From Nitrospinota bacterium (GTDB taxonomy: Bacteria > Nitrospinota > Nitrospinia > UBA9942): a stretch of 5,374 nucleotides of DNA. Each line of letters opens with the position of its first letter. The stretch's first letter is position 1. The translations under genes were made by a program, and so were the position numbers. The stretch covers positions 1 to 5,374 of the forward strand of contig JACQEW010000101.1 of NCBI GenBank assembly GCA_016200365.1, read 5' to 3'. Below the pieces are notes generated by a model that had not been told where the DNA came from, did no database searches, and was given only the letters and a program-made list of their open reading frames with translations. Of the stretch, positions 1-4,574 are shown one piece after another.

Positions 1-9
1 TATCTCCAT
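1..9 (-). CDS. 5' end of a leftward gene (partial, three codons)
   Basis: Reading leftward, an ATG at 9-7 is followed by GAG ATA (Met-Glu-Ile) and then the window ends. It is preceded by an AAGGA Shine-Dalgarno sequence (plus-strand 17-21) at 7-nt spacing, and further upstream by a leftward promoter-like pair (46-75). The three signals stand in the right order and at normal distances, which is why I call a start here. Nothing can be said about the product from three codons. If real, this gene is divergent from argJ and shares its control region. Confidence 0.35.
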
Positions 10-19
10 AAGAATGTCC

Positions 20-47
20 TTGAAAAATCTATTAATACTGCTATAAT
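20..47 (+). promoter_or_regulatory. Predicted sigma-70 promoter reading toward argJ
   Basis: TTGAAA (20-25) and TATAAT (42-47) are separated by 16 nt, and TG one base before the -10 box (39-40) gives an extended -10. Transcription would start near 54, leaving an untranslated leader of about 210 nt that contains the repeats and hairpin described below. The -10 box overlaps that of the leftward promoter, so the two could not be occupied together. Confidence 0.5.
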
Positions 48-75
48 CATAGCAACTTATAAATAGCCTTGTCAA
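46..75 (-). promoter_or_regulatory. Predicted sigma-70 promoter reading leftward
   Basis: On the minus strand, a perfect TTGACA (plus-strand 70-75) is followed after 18 nt by TATGAT (plus-strand 46-51). Start of transcription would fall near 39, about 30 nt before the leftward ATG at 9. Its -10 box shares bases 46-47 with the rightward -10 box, making this a compact bidirectional promoter. Confidence 0.45.
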
Positions 76-80
76 AGGGT

Positions 81-108
81 AAATGAACAAAGACAAATGA
101 ACAAAGAC
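81..108 (+). repeat. Perfect 14-bp tandem duplication
   Basis: AAATGAACAAAGAC occurs twice without a gap (81-94 and 95-108). Each copy carries an ATG. The first gives a five-codon ORF (83-100) whose TGA overlaps the ATG of a second ORF of 23 codons (97-168). Recent slippage duplication is the simplest explanation. A role as a leader peptide is only a possibility. Confidence 0.8.
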
Positions 109-120
109 TTAATTTCACCG

Positions 121-144
121 CAGAGACGCAGAGACACAGAGAAA
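121..144 (+). repeat. 8-bp tandem repeat, three units
   Basis: CAGAGACG, CAGAGACA and CAGAGAAA follow each other directly at 121-144. Short runs of this kind are scattered through intergenic DNA in a number of environmental bacterial genomes. Here it lies in the argJ leader. No inverted partner is visible in this window. Confidence 0.65.
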
Positions 145-171
145 AACAAAAAAAGAATAAAAAACTGAATA

Positions 172-252
172 ATCCGCAGATTACGCAGATTTTCGCAGAT
201 TTTTTAAAAAATATTTTGTTTTAATCTGCGTTAATCTGCGAAATCTGCGGAT
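172..252 (+). repeat. Imperfect palindrome with tandem-repeat arms upstream of argJ
   Basis: The left arm (172-201) has three CGCAGATT units and the right arm (223-252) has three AATCTGCG units, each spaced 9-10 nt apart. Folded on itself, the arms pair at 27 of 30 positions around an AT-rich loop of about 21 nt. The stem ends at 252, immediately before the argJ Shine-Dalgarno sequence AAAGGA (254-259). In the RNA it could affect argJ translation, but it also looks like a dispersed intergenic repeat. There is no T-run after it, so it is not a standard terminator. Confidence 0.75.
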
Positions 253-265
253 AAAAGGATTTTTT

Positions 266-1015
266 ATGAAAGAGATAAAAGGCGGCATAACGGCTGTAAG
301 GGGTATACTGGCGTCGGGCATATCATGCGGGATTAAAAATAACGGGAAAAAAGATCTTGCCCTGATTGTCTCTGAGGCTGAGGCTTATGCGGCAGGTGTG
401 TTTACAGTAAATCATGTAAAGGCAGCCCCTGTAATTTTAAGTCAGAGGAATATTAAAAGGGGGATGGCGAGGGGTATAATCATAAACAGCGGCAATGCCA
501 ATGCCTGCACAGGAGACGCAGGTTACAGAGATGCAGAAGATATGGCAGGGCTGGCTGCCAAATCTCTCGGAGTGCCTCCTGAGAAAATTTTAGCAGCGTC
601 CACAGGAGTGATAGGGGTTCCATTACCTGTTAAAAAAATCAAGAAAAACATACCTGCCCTTGTTAAACGGTTAGATGTGTCCGGGGGATTAGATGCTGCA
701 GAGGCGATAATGACTACCGATACCGCACCTAAGATTGCCTCCGTAGAATACATAAGCGGCGGCAAGACGATAAGGATCGGGGGGATTGCTAAGGGCTCAG
801 GTATGATATATCCGAGACTTGCCACCATGCTTTCCTTTATGGCAACAGATGCTGCAATATCGCTCCCTCTCTTAAAAATTGCATTAAAAGAATCGGCAGA
901 CAGGTCATTTAATATGATTACTGTAGATAATGATACAAGCACGAATGACACCGTAATAATATTGGCAAACGGACTTGCCGGCAATAAAATTATTACTGAC
1001 AGGAGGTCAAGGTAG
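266..1015 (+). CDS. argJ: argJ 5' part: alpha chain and start of beta chain, up to the amber codon
   Basis: This 249-residue piece begins with the family's GGITAxxG motif (residues 6-13). It continues through AAGVFTVNHVKAAPV (42-56), NSGNANACTG (74-83) and the oxyanion-hole segment STGVIG (112-117). KGSGM (176-180) precedes the autocleavage site, where Ala186-Thr187 in LATML should be cut and Thr187 becomes the N-terminal nucleophile of the beta chain. The usual PNMATML reads PRLATML here, a mild departure. DNDTSTND (221-228) is conserved. The piece ends in the variable loop after GLAGNKII, where a TAG replaces a residue. AGGAGG (1001-1006) lies just before that stop, but no ATG, GTG or TTG stands at a proper distance to restart from it. 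Alone this fragment lacks the rest of the beta chain and should be inactive. Confidence 0.75.
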   Translation: MKEIKGGITAVRGILASGISCGIKNNGKKDLALIVSEAEAYAAGVFTVNHVKAAPVILSQRNIKRGMARGIIINSGNANACTGDAGYRDAEDMAGLAAKSLGVPPEKILAASTGVIGVPLPVKKIKKNIPALVKRLDVSGGLDAAEAIMTTDTAPKIASVEYISGGKTIRIGGIAKGSGMIYPRLATMLSFMATDAAISLPLLKIALKESADRSFNMITVDNDTSTNDTVIILANGLAGNKIITDRRSR

Positions 1016-1066
1016 TTTAATCTGTTTTTAGATGCACTGAGTTATGTAAGCACCACTCTTGCAAAA

Positions 1067-1459
1067 ATGATTGTAAGAGACGGGGAGGGGGCTACCAAGT
1101 TTGTAGAGATAAAGGTAAGAGGCTCAAGGAATTTTGAAGATGCAAAAAAGATTGCCCTTTCGATTGCAAAGACTGCATTGTTCGGAGAAGACCCGAATTG
1201 GGGAAGGATATTGTGTGCAGCGGGAAATTCAGGGGTTAGATTCAATATGGAAAAAATATCGCTTTCGATAGGGAAGCAAAAGATATTGAAAAACGGCAGC
1301 CTTGTTAAAGAAGATTGGGAAAAAATGGTCAGGAAGATAATGGGACAGAAGGAGGTAAATATAATTCTTGACATAGGGACGGGCGATGCAGAGGCAACTG
1401 TATGGACAACAGACCTTTCTTATGAATATGTGAAAATAAACGCAAGTTACAGAAGCTAA
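1067..1459 (+). CDS. argJ: argJ 3' part: remainder of the beta chain, with an apparent five-residue deletion
   Basis: The first Met codon after the amber stop lies inside conserved sequence (MIVRDGEGATK), so it is a normal internal residue and not a natural start; it has no Shine-Dalgarno sequence. GEGATK and the FGEDPNWGRI motif (from about 1184) are intact, and so is the C-terminal end, where the conserved Asn and terminal Ser appear in INASYRS. The family motif S-x-L-V-K-T-A is not complete: the sequence goes from S-I-A (to 1168) straight to K-T-A (from 1169). About five residues including the conserved Ser-x-Leu-Val are absent, which equals a 15-nt in-frame loss. That judgement rests on remembered family conservation and needs an alignment. 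The piece is most likely not made as a separate protein. Confidence 0.65.
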   Translation: MIVRDGEGATKFVEIKVRGSRNFEDAKKIALSIAKTALFGEDPNWGRILCAAGNSGVRFNMEKISLSIGKQKILKNGSLVKEDWEKMVRKIMGQKEVNIILDIGTGDAEATVWTTDLSYEYVKINASYRS

Positions 1460-1466
1460 AAAATTA

Positions 1467-1496
1467 TTGCATAAGCAAGGTCGTTTGTGATATAAA
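1467..1496 (+). promoter_or_regulatory. Predicted promoter for rpsB and the genes after it
   Basis: TTGCAT (1467-1472) and TATAAA (1491-1496) are 18 nt apart, and TG at 1488-1489 makes an extended -10. The -35 box is weak (three of six matches) and the -10 good (five of six). Transcription would begin near 1503, giving a leader of roughly 43 nt. A start here would let rpsB-tsf-pyrH-frr be expressed independently of the damaged argJ. Confidence 0.45.
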
Positions 1497-1545
1497 TAAA
1501 AAATTCAAGGTAAGAATTAACAAGTTTTTTTTCAGGAGGGAAATT

Positions 1546-2337
1546 ATGTCGGCTATGACAATGAAGGAGTTGTTGGAAGCGGGGGCTCATTTTGGACATC
1601 AAACCAAGAGATGGAATCCCAAGATGAAGAAATATATCTTTGGAGCGAGAAACGGTATCTATATCATTGACCTCCAGAAGACCCTTAAAAAGTTTAAAGA
1701 GGCTGCGAAGTTTGTAACCGATACGGCTGCCCGCGGAGAGTATATCATCTTTGTGGGGACCAAAAAGCAGGCTCAGGTTTTGATTGAAGAAGAGGCGAAG
1801 AGGTGCGGTATGTTCTATATGAACCAGAGATGGCTTGGCGGCACCCTAACCAATTTCGATACAATCAAGAGGAGTATCAACCGGCTTAAAGAGCTGGAAA
1901 GCAGGAAAGAGAGCGGCGGCTTCAGCGTCATTACAAAAAAAGAGGGCATAAAGCTGGAAAAGGAGATTAAGAAATTGGATAAATACCTCGGTGGAATTAA
2001 GAATATGGGCAAGCTTCCCAAAGCCATATTTGTTATTGACCCGAGAAAGGAGAGGATAGCCCTCTATGAAGCAAAAAAGATGGGAATAAAATCTATAGCG
2101 GTTGTAGATACAAATTGCGACCCGGAGGGAATAGATTTTGTTATACCGGGCAATGACGATGCAATAAGGTCAATTCGCTTGATGGCATCAAAGATGGCAG
2201 ATGCCGTATTGGAAGGTAAAGAGGCAGTAGCTATAAAAGAAAGGGTTAAGGCAGATACGGAGGAGGCTGCGTTAGAATCTGTTGGCGCTGTTCCGCAGCT
2301 TGCACCGCAAATTGAAGGAATATTGGCACAGGCTTAA
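1546..2337 (+). CDS. rpsB: 30S ribosomal protein S2
   Basis: S2 binds late in assembly of the small ribosomal subunit, between head and body, and is needed for S1 binding. The 263-residue product is collinear with bacterial S2: MKELLEAGAHFGHQTKRWNP (6-25), KYIFGARNGIYIIDLQKT (29-46), the coiled-coil hairpin of charged residues (about 105-148), RWLGGTLTNF (95-104), and the C-terminal DTNCDPEGIDFVIPGNDDAI (188-207). The length is normal for the family. The ATG is preceded by a very strong AGGAGGG (1534-1540) at 5-nt spacing, as expected of a highly expressed ribosomal gene. It heads the rpsB-tsf-pyrH-frr order found in many bacteria. An 89-nt spacer with a large hairpin separates it from tsf. 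No defect is seen. Confidence 0.98.
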   Translation: MSAMTMKELLEAGAHFGHQTKRWNPKMKKYIFGARNGIYIIDLQKTLKKFKEAAKFVTDTAARGEYIIFVGTKKQAQVLIEEEAKRCGMFYMNQRWLGGTLTNFDTIKRSINRLKELESRKESGGFSVITKKEGIKLEKEIKKLDKYLGGIKNMGKLPKAIFVIDPRKERIALYEAKKMGIKSIAVVDTNCDPEGIDFVIPGNDDAIRSIRLMASKMADAVLEGKEAVAIKERVKADTEEAALESVGAVPQLAPQIEGILAQA

Positions 2338-2345
2338 ACTTAAAA

Positions 2346-2408
2346 AGTAAGAAGTAAGCAGTAGGCAGTAGGCAGTAACTGCTTACTGTATACTGTCTAC
2401 TACTTACT
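2346..2408 (+). repeat. Long hairpin of heptamer tandem repeats between rpsB and tsf
   Basis: From 2347, four heptamers (GTAAGAA, GTAAGCA, GTAGGCA, GTAGGCA) run into their near-complements (ACTGCTT, ACTGTAT, ACTGTCT, ACTACTT from 2378). Folded about 2376-2378, the arms pair at 27 of 30 positions, three of them G-U, with a loop of only three bases. The stem ends 7 nt before the tsf Shine-Dalgarno sequence. There is no T-run, so it should not act as an ordinary rho-independent terminator. It may be a processing or pausing site, or simply an inserted repeat. Confidence 0.8.
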
Positions 2409-2426
2409 GATTTATGGGAGGATTTA

Positions 2427-3020
2427 ATGGCAGTAGGCGCTGAAATGGTAAAGACATTAAGGGAAAGATCGGGTGTAGGGATAATGGAGTGTAAAGAGGC
2501 TCTGGAGGCAACAGGAGGCGATATTGAAGCTGCGGCTGATTATTTAAGGAAGAAAGGGCTATCAAAGGCTGTTAAAAAGGCTGATAGAACCACATCGGAA
2601 GGGACAGTATCTTCATATATCCATCCTGGCGGAAAGATAGGTGTTTTGCTTGAGCTAAACTGCGAAACGGATTTTGTTGCGAGGACAGACCAGTTTCAAT
2701 CGCTGGCAAAGGATATTACGATGCAGATAGCGGCTGCAAGTCCTTTATACATAAAAAAGGAAGATATTCCACCCGAAGTTATTGCCAAAGAAAGAGATAT
2801 TTATATTACACAGGCAAAGGAGTCGGGCAAGCCTGAAGGCGTGATACAGAAGATTACCGACGGTAAGATGGGAAAGTATTATACAGAGGTCTGTCTCATT
2901 GAACAGTCTTTTGTTAAGGATCAGGATATTACCATCAGAGAATTAATTGCAAAAAGGATAGCAGAATTAGGGGAGAATATTAAAGTAAACAGGTTCGCCA
3001 GATTTCAATTAGGGAAATAG
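2427..3020 (+). CDS. tsf: Translation elongation factor Ts (short form)
   Basis: EF-Ts is the nucleotide exchange factor that releases GDP from EF-Tu in the cytoplasm. The N-terminal UBA-like domain (about 5-45) has RSGVGIMECKEAL (14-26). The dimer/core domain has the hallmark TDFVAR (81-86), whose Asp and Phe act at the EF-Tu nucleotide site. The product has 197 residues, like the short Thermus-type EF-Ts, against about 283 in E. coli; the second core subdomain is reduced, not cut off, because the C-terminal motif ENIKVNRFARFQLG is complete. GGGAGG (2416-2421) at 5-nt spacing fixes the ATG. The gene ends with TAG at 3018-3020. pyrH starts 3 nt later in the same frame, so coupled translation is likely. 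Confidence 0.97.
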   Translation: MAVGAEMVKTLRERSGVGIMECKEALEATGGDIEAAADYLRKKGLSKAVKKADRTTSEGTVSSYIHPGGKIGVLLELNCETDFVARTDQFQSLAKDITMQIAAASPLYIKKEDIPPEVIAKERDIYITQAKESGKPEGVIQKITDGKMGKYYTEVCLIEQSFVKDQDITIRELIAKRIAELGENIKVNRFARFQLGK

Positions 3021-3023
3021 CCT

Positions 3024-3743
3024 TTGTCAAAAATAAAATTTAAAAGAGTTTTGTTGAAGCTTACCGGTGAGGCGGTAAGCGGAGAGGGTGGATACGGCAT
3101 TGACCAGAAAGTTGTAAGAAATATTGCCCTCGAGATTAAAGAGATTCATGAAATGGGCATCGAGACGGCGCTGGTAATAGGGGGCGGGAATATATTCAGA
3201 GGCTCCATTGCTGCAAATGCCGGGATGGATAGGGTTACTGCGGATTACATGGGGATGCTGGCGACTGTTATCAATGGATTGGCGCTGCAGGATGCTCTGG
3301 AGAGAGAAGGCGTTAATACAAGAATGCTGACGGCTATTGAAATGAGGCAGGTAGCCGAGCCCTATGTCCGCCGCAGGGCTATAAGGCACATGGAGAAGGG
3401 GAGGGTGGTAATATTTGCCGGCGGAACAGGCAGCCCTTATTTTACTACTGATACTACAGCATCTTTGAGAGCTATAGAGATAAATGCCAATGTCATACTC
3501 AAGGCGACTAAAGTAGACGGGGTTTACAGCGCTGACCCTGTAAAAGATAAGAATGCAGTAAAGTTTACCGACCTTACATATATGGATGTCCTGCAGAAAG
3601 ATTTGAAAGTTATGGACGCAACTGCCATATCTTTATGTAGGGATAATAACCTTCCTATAATAGTTTTCAGCTTGATGAAAAAGGGAAATATAAAAAGGGT
3701 TTTAACAGGGGAGAAGATAGGAACAATAGTAAAGGGGGGTTAA
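3024..3743 (+). CDS. pyrH: UMP kinase (uridylate kinase)
   Basis: PyrH phosphorylates UMP to UDP with ATP in the pyrimidine nucleotide pathway. It is a hexameric cytoplasmic member of the amino-acid kinase family, typically activated by GTP and inhibited by UTP. The motifs appear in order: KLTGEA (12-17) for ATP phosphates, VIGGGNIFRG (51-60), DYMGMLATVINGLALQDALE (74-93), GGTGSPYFTTDTTASLRA (133-150) for UMP, and KVDGVYSADP (163-172). The length of 239 residues is typical. The start is TTG; it fits the family N-terminus (MSKIKFKRVLLKLTGEA), and AGGGA (3011-3015) inside the end of tsf stands 8 nt before it. The weak start codon suggests translation partly dependent on ribosomes finishing tsf. 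Its TAA begins the stretch that also holds the frr ribosome binding site. Confidence 0.97.
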   Translation: MSKIKFKRVLLKLTGEAVSGEGGYGIDQKVVRNIALEIKEIHEMGIETALVIGGGNIFRGSIAANAGMDRVTADYMGMLATVINGLALQDALEREGVNTRMLTAIEMRQVAEPYVRRRAIRHMEKGRVVIFAGGTGSPYFTTDTTASLRAIEINANVILKATKVDGVYSADPVKDKNAVKFTDLTYMDVLQKDLKVMDATAISLCRDNNLPIIVFSLMKKGNIKRVLTGEKIGTIVKGG

Positions 3744-3792
3744 AGGGGGATACCAGTAAAGTCTTTTTGAACGACTTTACTGGTATTATAAA
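3742..3792 (+). promoter_or_regulatory. Ribosome binding site of frr, split from its start by a hairpin
   Basis: The only good Shine-Dalgarno-like sequence before frr is AAAGGGGG (3742-3749), overlapping the pyrH stop and more than 40 nt from the ATG at 3793. Between them lies a perfect 14-bp stem (3750-3763 with 3773-3786) and a 9-nt loop. If the stem folds, the distance from GGGGG to the ATG shrinks to the six bases 3787-3792, an ideal spacing. Hairpin-bridged sites of this type are known from phage T4 genes such as 38 and 25. That this one works so is my inference. There is no purine-rich site in the 20 bases directly before the ATG. Confidence 0.55.
3750..3786 (+). repeat. Perfect 14-bp inverted repeat before frr
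   Basis: ATACCAGTAAAGTC and its exact reverse complement flank the 9-nt loop TTTTTGAAC. The right arm is followed by TATAAA and the frr ATG, not by a T-run, so this is unlikely to be a terminator. Unlike the other spacer hairpins, its arms have no internal tandem repeat. Confidence 0.85.
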
Positions 3793-4350
3793 ATGATCCA
3801 GAATGTTTATACCGATACAAATAAAAAGATGGAGTCCTCGATAACAGTTCTCCAGAAGGAACTGGCAGGCATAAGGACAGGGAGGGCGTCATTAGCCCTG
3901 TTAGATGGAGTAAAGGTGGATTATTATGGAAATCTTACCCCCCTGAATCAAGTTGCCACGCTCTCTGTCCCTGAAAGCAGGCTTATAACAATCCAGCCAT
4001 GGGATGTATCCGCCGTCCCTGCTATAGAAAAGGCAATACTGTCCTCTAATCTTGGATTGACCCCGGCTAATGACGGTAAGATTATCCGTCTCTCCATACC
4101 GGCTCTTACCGAAGAGAGAAGGAAGGAGCTTGTAAAGGTGGTAAAGAAGGTCGCCGAGGACACTAAGGTGGCGATAAGAAATGTCCGAAGGGACAGCATG
4201 GAGCATCTTAAGGCTCTGGAAAAGGATAAAAAAATATCACAGGATGACCATAAAAAGGCTCATGACGAGATACAGAAGATAACGGATAAATTCATAAAGA
4301 AGGTGGATGAGATTACTGCAAAAAAGGATAAGGAGATATTAGAGGTATAA
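3793..4350 (+). CDS. frr: Ribosome recycling factor
   Basis: RRF, together with EF-G, splits post-termination ribosomes so that subunits can be reused. The 185 residues equal the length of the E. coli protein and align from end to end. The three-helix-bundle domain I is formed by residues 1-30 and 105-185, with IRTGRAS (27-33), LTEERRKELVK (105-115) and RNVRRD (129-134), the arginines that contact 23S rRNA. The beta-rich domain II (about 34-104) contains YYGNLTPLNQVA and the AIEKAILSSNLGL segment. The start is set by collinearity with the family, since no Shine-Dalgarno sequence stands directly upstream. It closes the rpsB-tsf-pyrH-frr block and is followed by a strong terminator. In many genomes uppS or cdsA follows, but not here. 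Confidence 0.97.
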   Translation: MIQNVYTDTNKKMESSITVLQKELAGIRTGRASLALLDGVKVDYYGNLTPLNQVATLSVPESRLITIQPWDVSAVPAIEKAILSSNLGLTPANDGKIIRLSIPALTEERRKELVKVVKKVAEDTKVAIRNVRRDSMEHLKALEKDKKISQDDHKKAHDEIQKITDKFIKKVDEITAKKDKEILEV

Positions 4351-4353
4351 TAT

Positions 4354-4432
4354 CAAAAGAGGGGTTAGGGATTAGGGATTAGGGGCTGAAAATTGTACCC
4401 TCATTCTTAATCTCTAACCCCTTTTTTGTTTT
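4354..4432 (+). terminator. Rho-independent terminator after frr
   Basis: The arm 4354-4384 pairs with 4398-4428. The base of the G/C-rich part is GGGGTTAG (4361-4368) against CTAACCCC (4414-4421), and pairing continues with a few G-U pairs and one mismatch to a 13-nt loop. Six T residues (4422-4427) and TTTT (4429-4432) follow the G/C-rich stem. This ends the ribosomal-protein operon. The left arm is made of tandem TTAGGGA-like heptamers, so the terminator is itself a repeat element. Confidence 0.85.
4361..4385 (+). other. G-quadruplex motif in the 5' arm of the terminator
   Basis: Four G-runs (4361-4364, 4368-4370, 4375-4377, 4382-4385) are separated by loops of TTA, ATTA and ATTA. This fits the canonical G3+ N1-7 pattern and resembles telomere repeats. 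It lies on the RNA-like strand, so the frr 3' end could fold either this way or as the terminator stem. Confidence 0.7.
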
Positions 4433-4435
4433 GAT

Positions 4436-4574
4436 AGATATGATACTTTCGTAAAAACTCTTTTTTTTTCGCTTCCGATATTTTTTTATACTATTTAATT
4501 GATATTTTTACATTAGGGATTAAAAGAAAAAATATAAAGTCGCTCAAAAAAAAGTTTTTACGATTTAGTCAGAT
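4436..4574. other. AT-rich spacer before the hemG-like gene, with a long inverted repeat
   Basis: No coding potential is evident. TCGTAAAAACTCTTTTTT (4449-4466) pairs with AAAAAAAAGTTTTTACGA (4546-4563) at 17 of 18 positions across a 79-nt spacer. Obvious target-site duplications are missing. Promoter-like boxes exist but are poor: TTTACA (4507-4512) with TATAAA (4533-4538) is 20 nt apart. Since a terminator precedes it, the hemG-like gene probably has its own promoter in here. The right arm ends 11 nt before that gene's ATG. Confidence 0.45.

Larger units (their letters stand above)
266..1459 (+). pseudogene. argJ: argJ, glutamate N-acetyltransferase / N-acetylglutamate synthase, interrupted by an in-frame TAG
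   Basis: ArgJ moves the acetyl group from N-acetylornithine to glutamate in the cyclic arginine pathway, and some members also acetylate glutamate from acetyl-CoA; it is cytoplasmic. Read through the TAG at 1013-1015, the frame stays open from 266 to the TAA at 1457-1459. That gives about 397 codons, the usual family length. Both halves are in the same frame, so this is a nonsense codon and not a frameshift. The bridging residues 1016-1066 match ArgJ in pattern (F-x-x-F-x-x-A-L, then L-A-K before M-I-V-R-D-G-E-G-A-T-K). A second defect, five residues missing after 1168, supports decay of the gene. A sequencing or assembly error, or suppression of the TAG, cannot be excluded. The ATG follows AAAGGA at 6-nt spacing. 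Confidence 0.8.

Noticed and set aside
121..252. CRISPR-like repeat array
   Set aside because: Units are 8-10 bp with no unique spacers of regular length.
523..984. Long minus-strand open frame opposite argJ
   Set aside because: It is antisense to strongly conserved ArgJ sequence, has no recognisable motif and is best explained as a shadow; the same applies to the other minus-strand frames opposite rpsB, pyrH, frr and hemG.
1001..1030. AGGAGG before the amber codon as a restart site for a separate beta-chain fragment
   Set aside because: No ATG, GTG or TTG lies 4-12 nt downstream; the first in-frame candidate is a CTG 15 nt away and the first in-frame ATG is 60 nt away.
1000..1070. Frameshift as the cause of the argJ interruption
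   Set aside because: 266 and 1067 are in the same frame and the bridging 51 nt translate to a sensible ArgJ segment, so a single nonsense codon explains it.
1499..1532. Attenuator in the rpsB leader (AATTC/GAATT stem followed by eight T)
   Set aside because: The stem has only five A/T-rich pairs and the T-run is several bases away.
3750..3786. Stem-loop before frr as a rho-independent terminator
   Set aside because: No T-run follows the right arm, the T-run lies in the loop, and an essential gene starts 7 nt later.
3767..3792. Promoter for frr (TTGAAC with TATTAT or TATAAA)
   Set aside because: Spacings of 11 or 14 nt are too short for sigma-70, and the bases belong to the perfect stem-loop.
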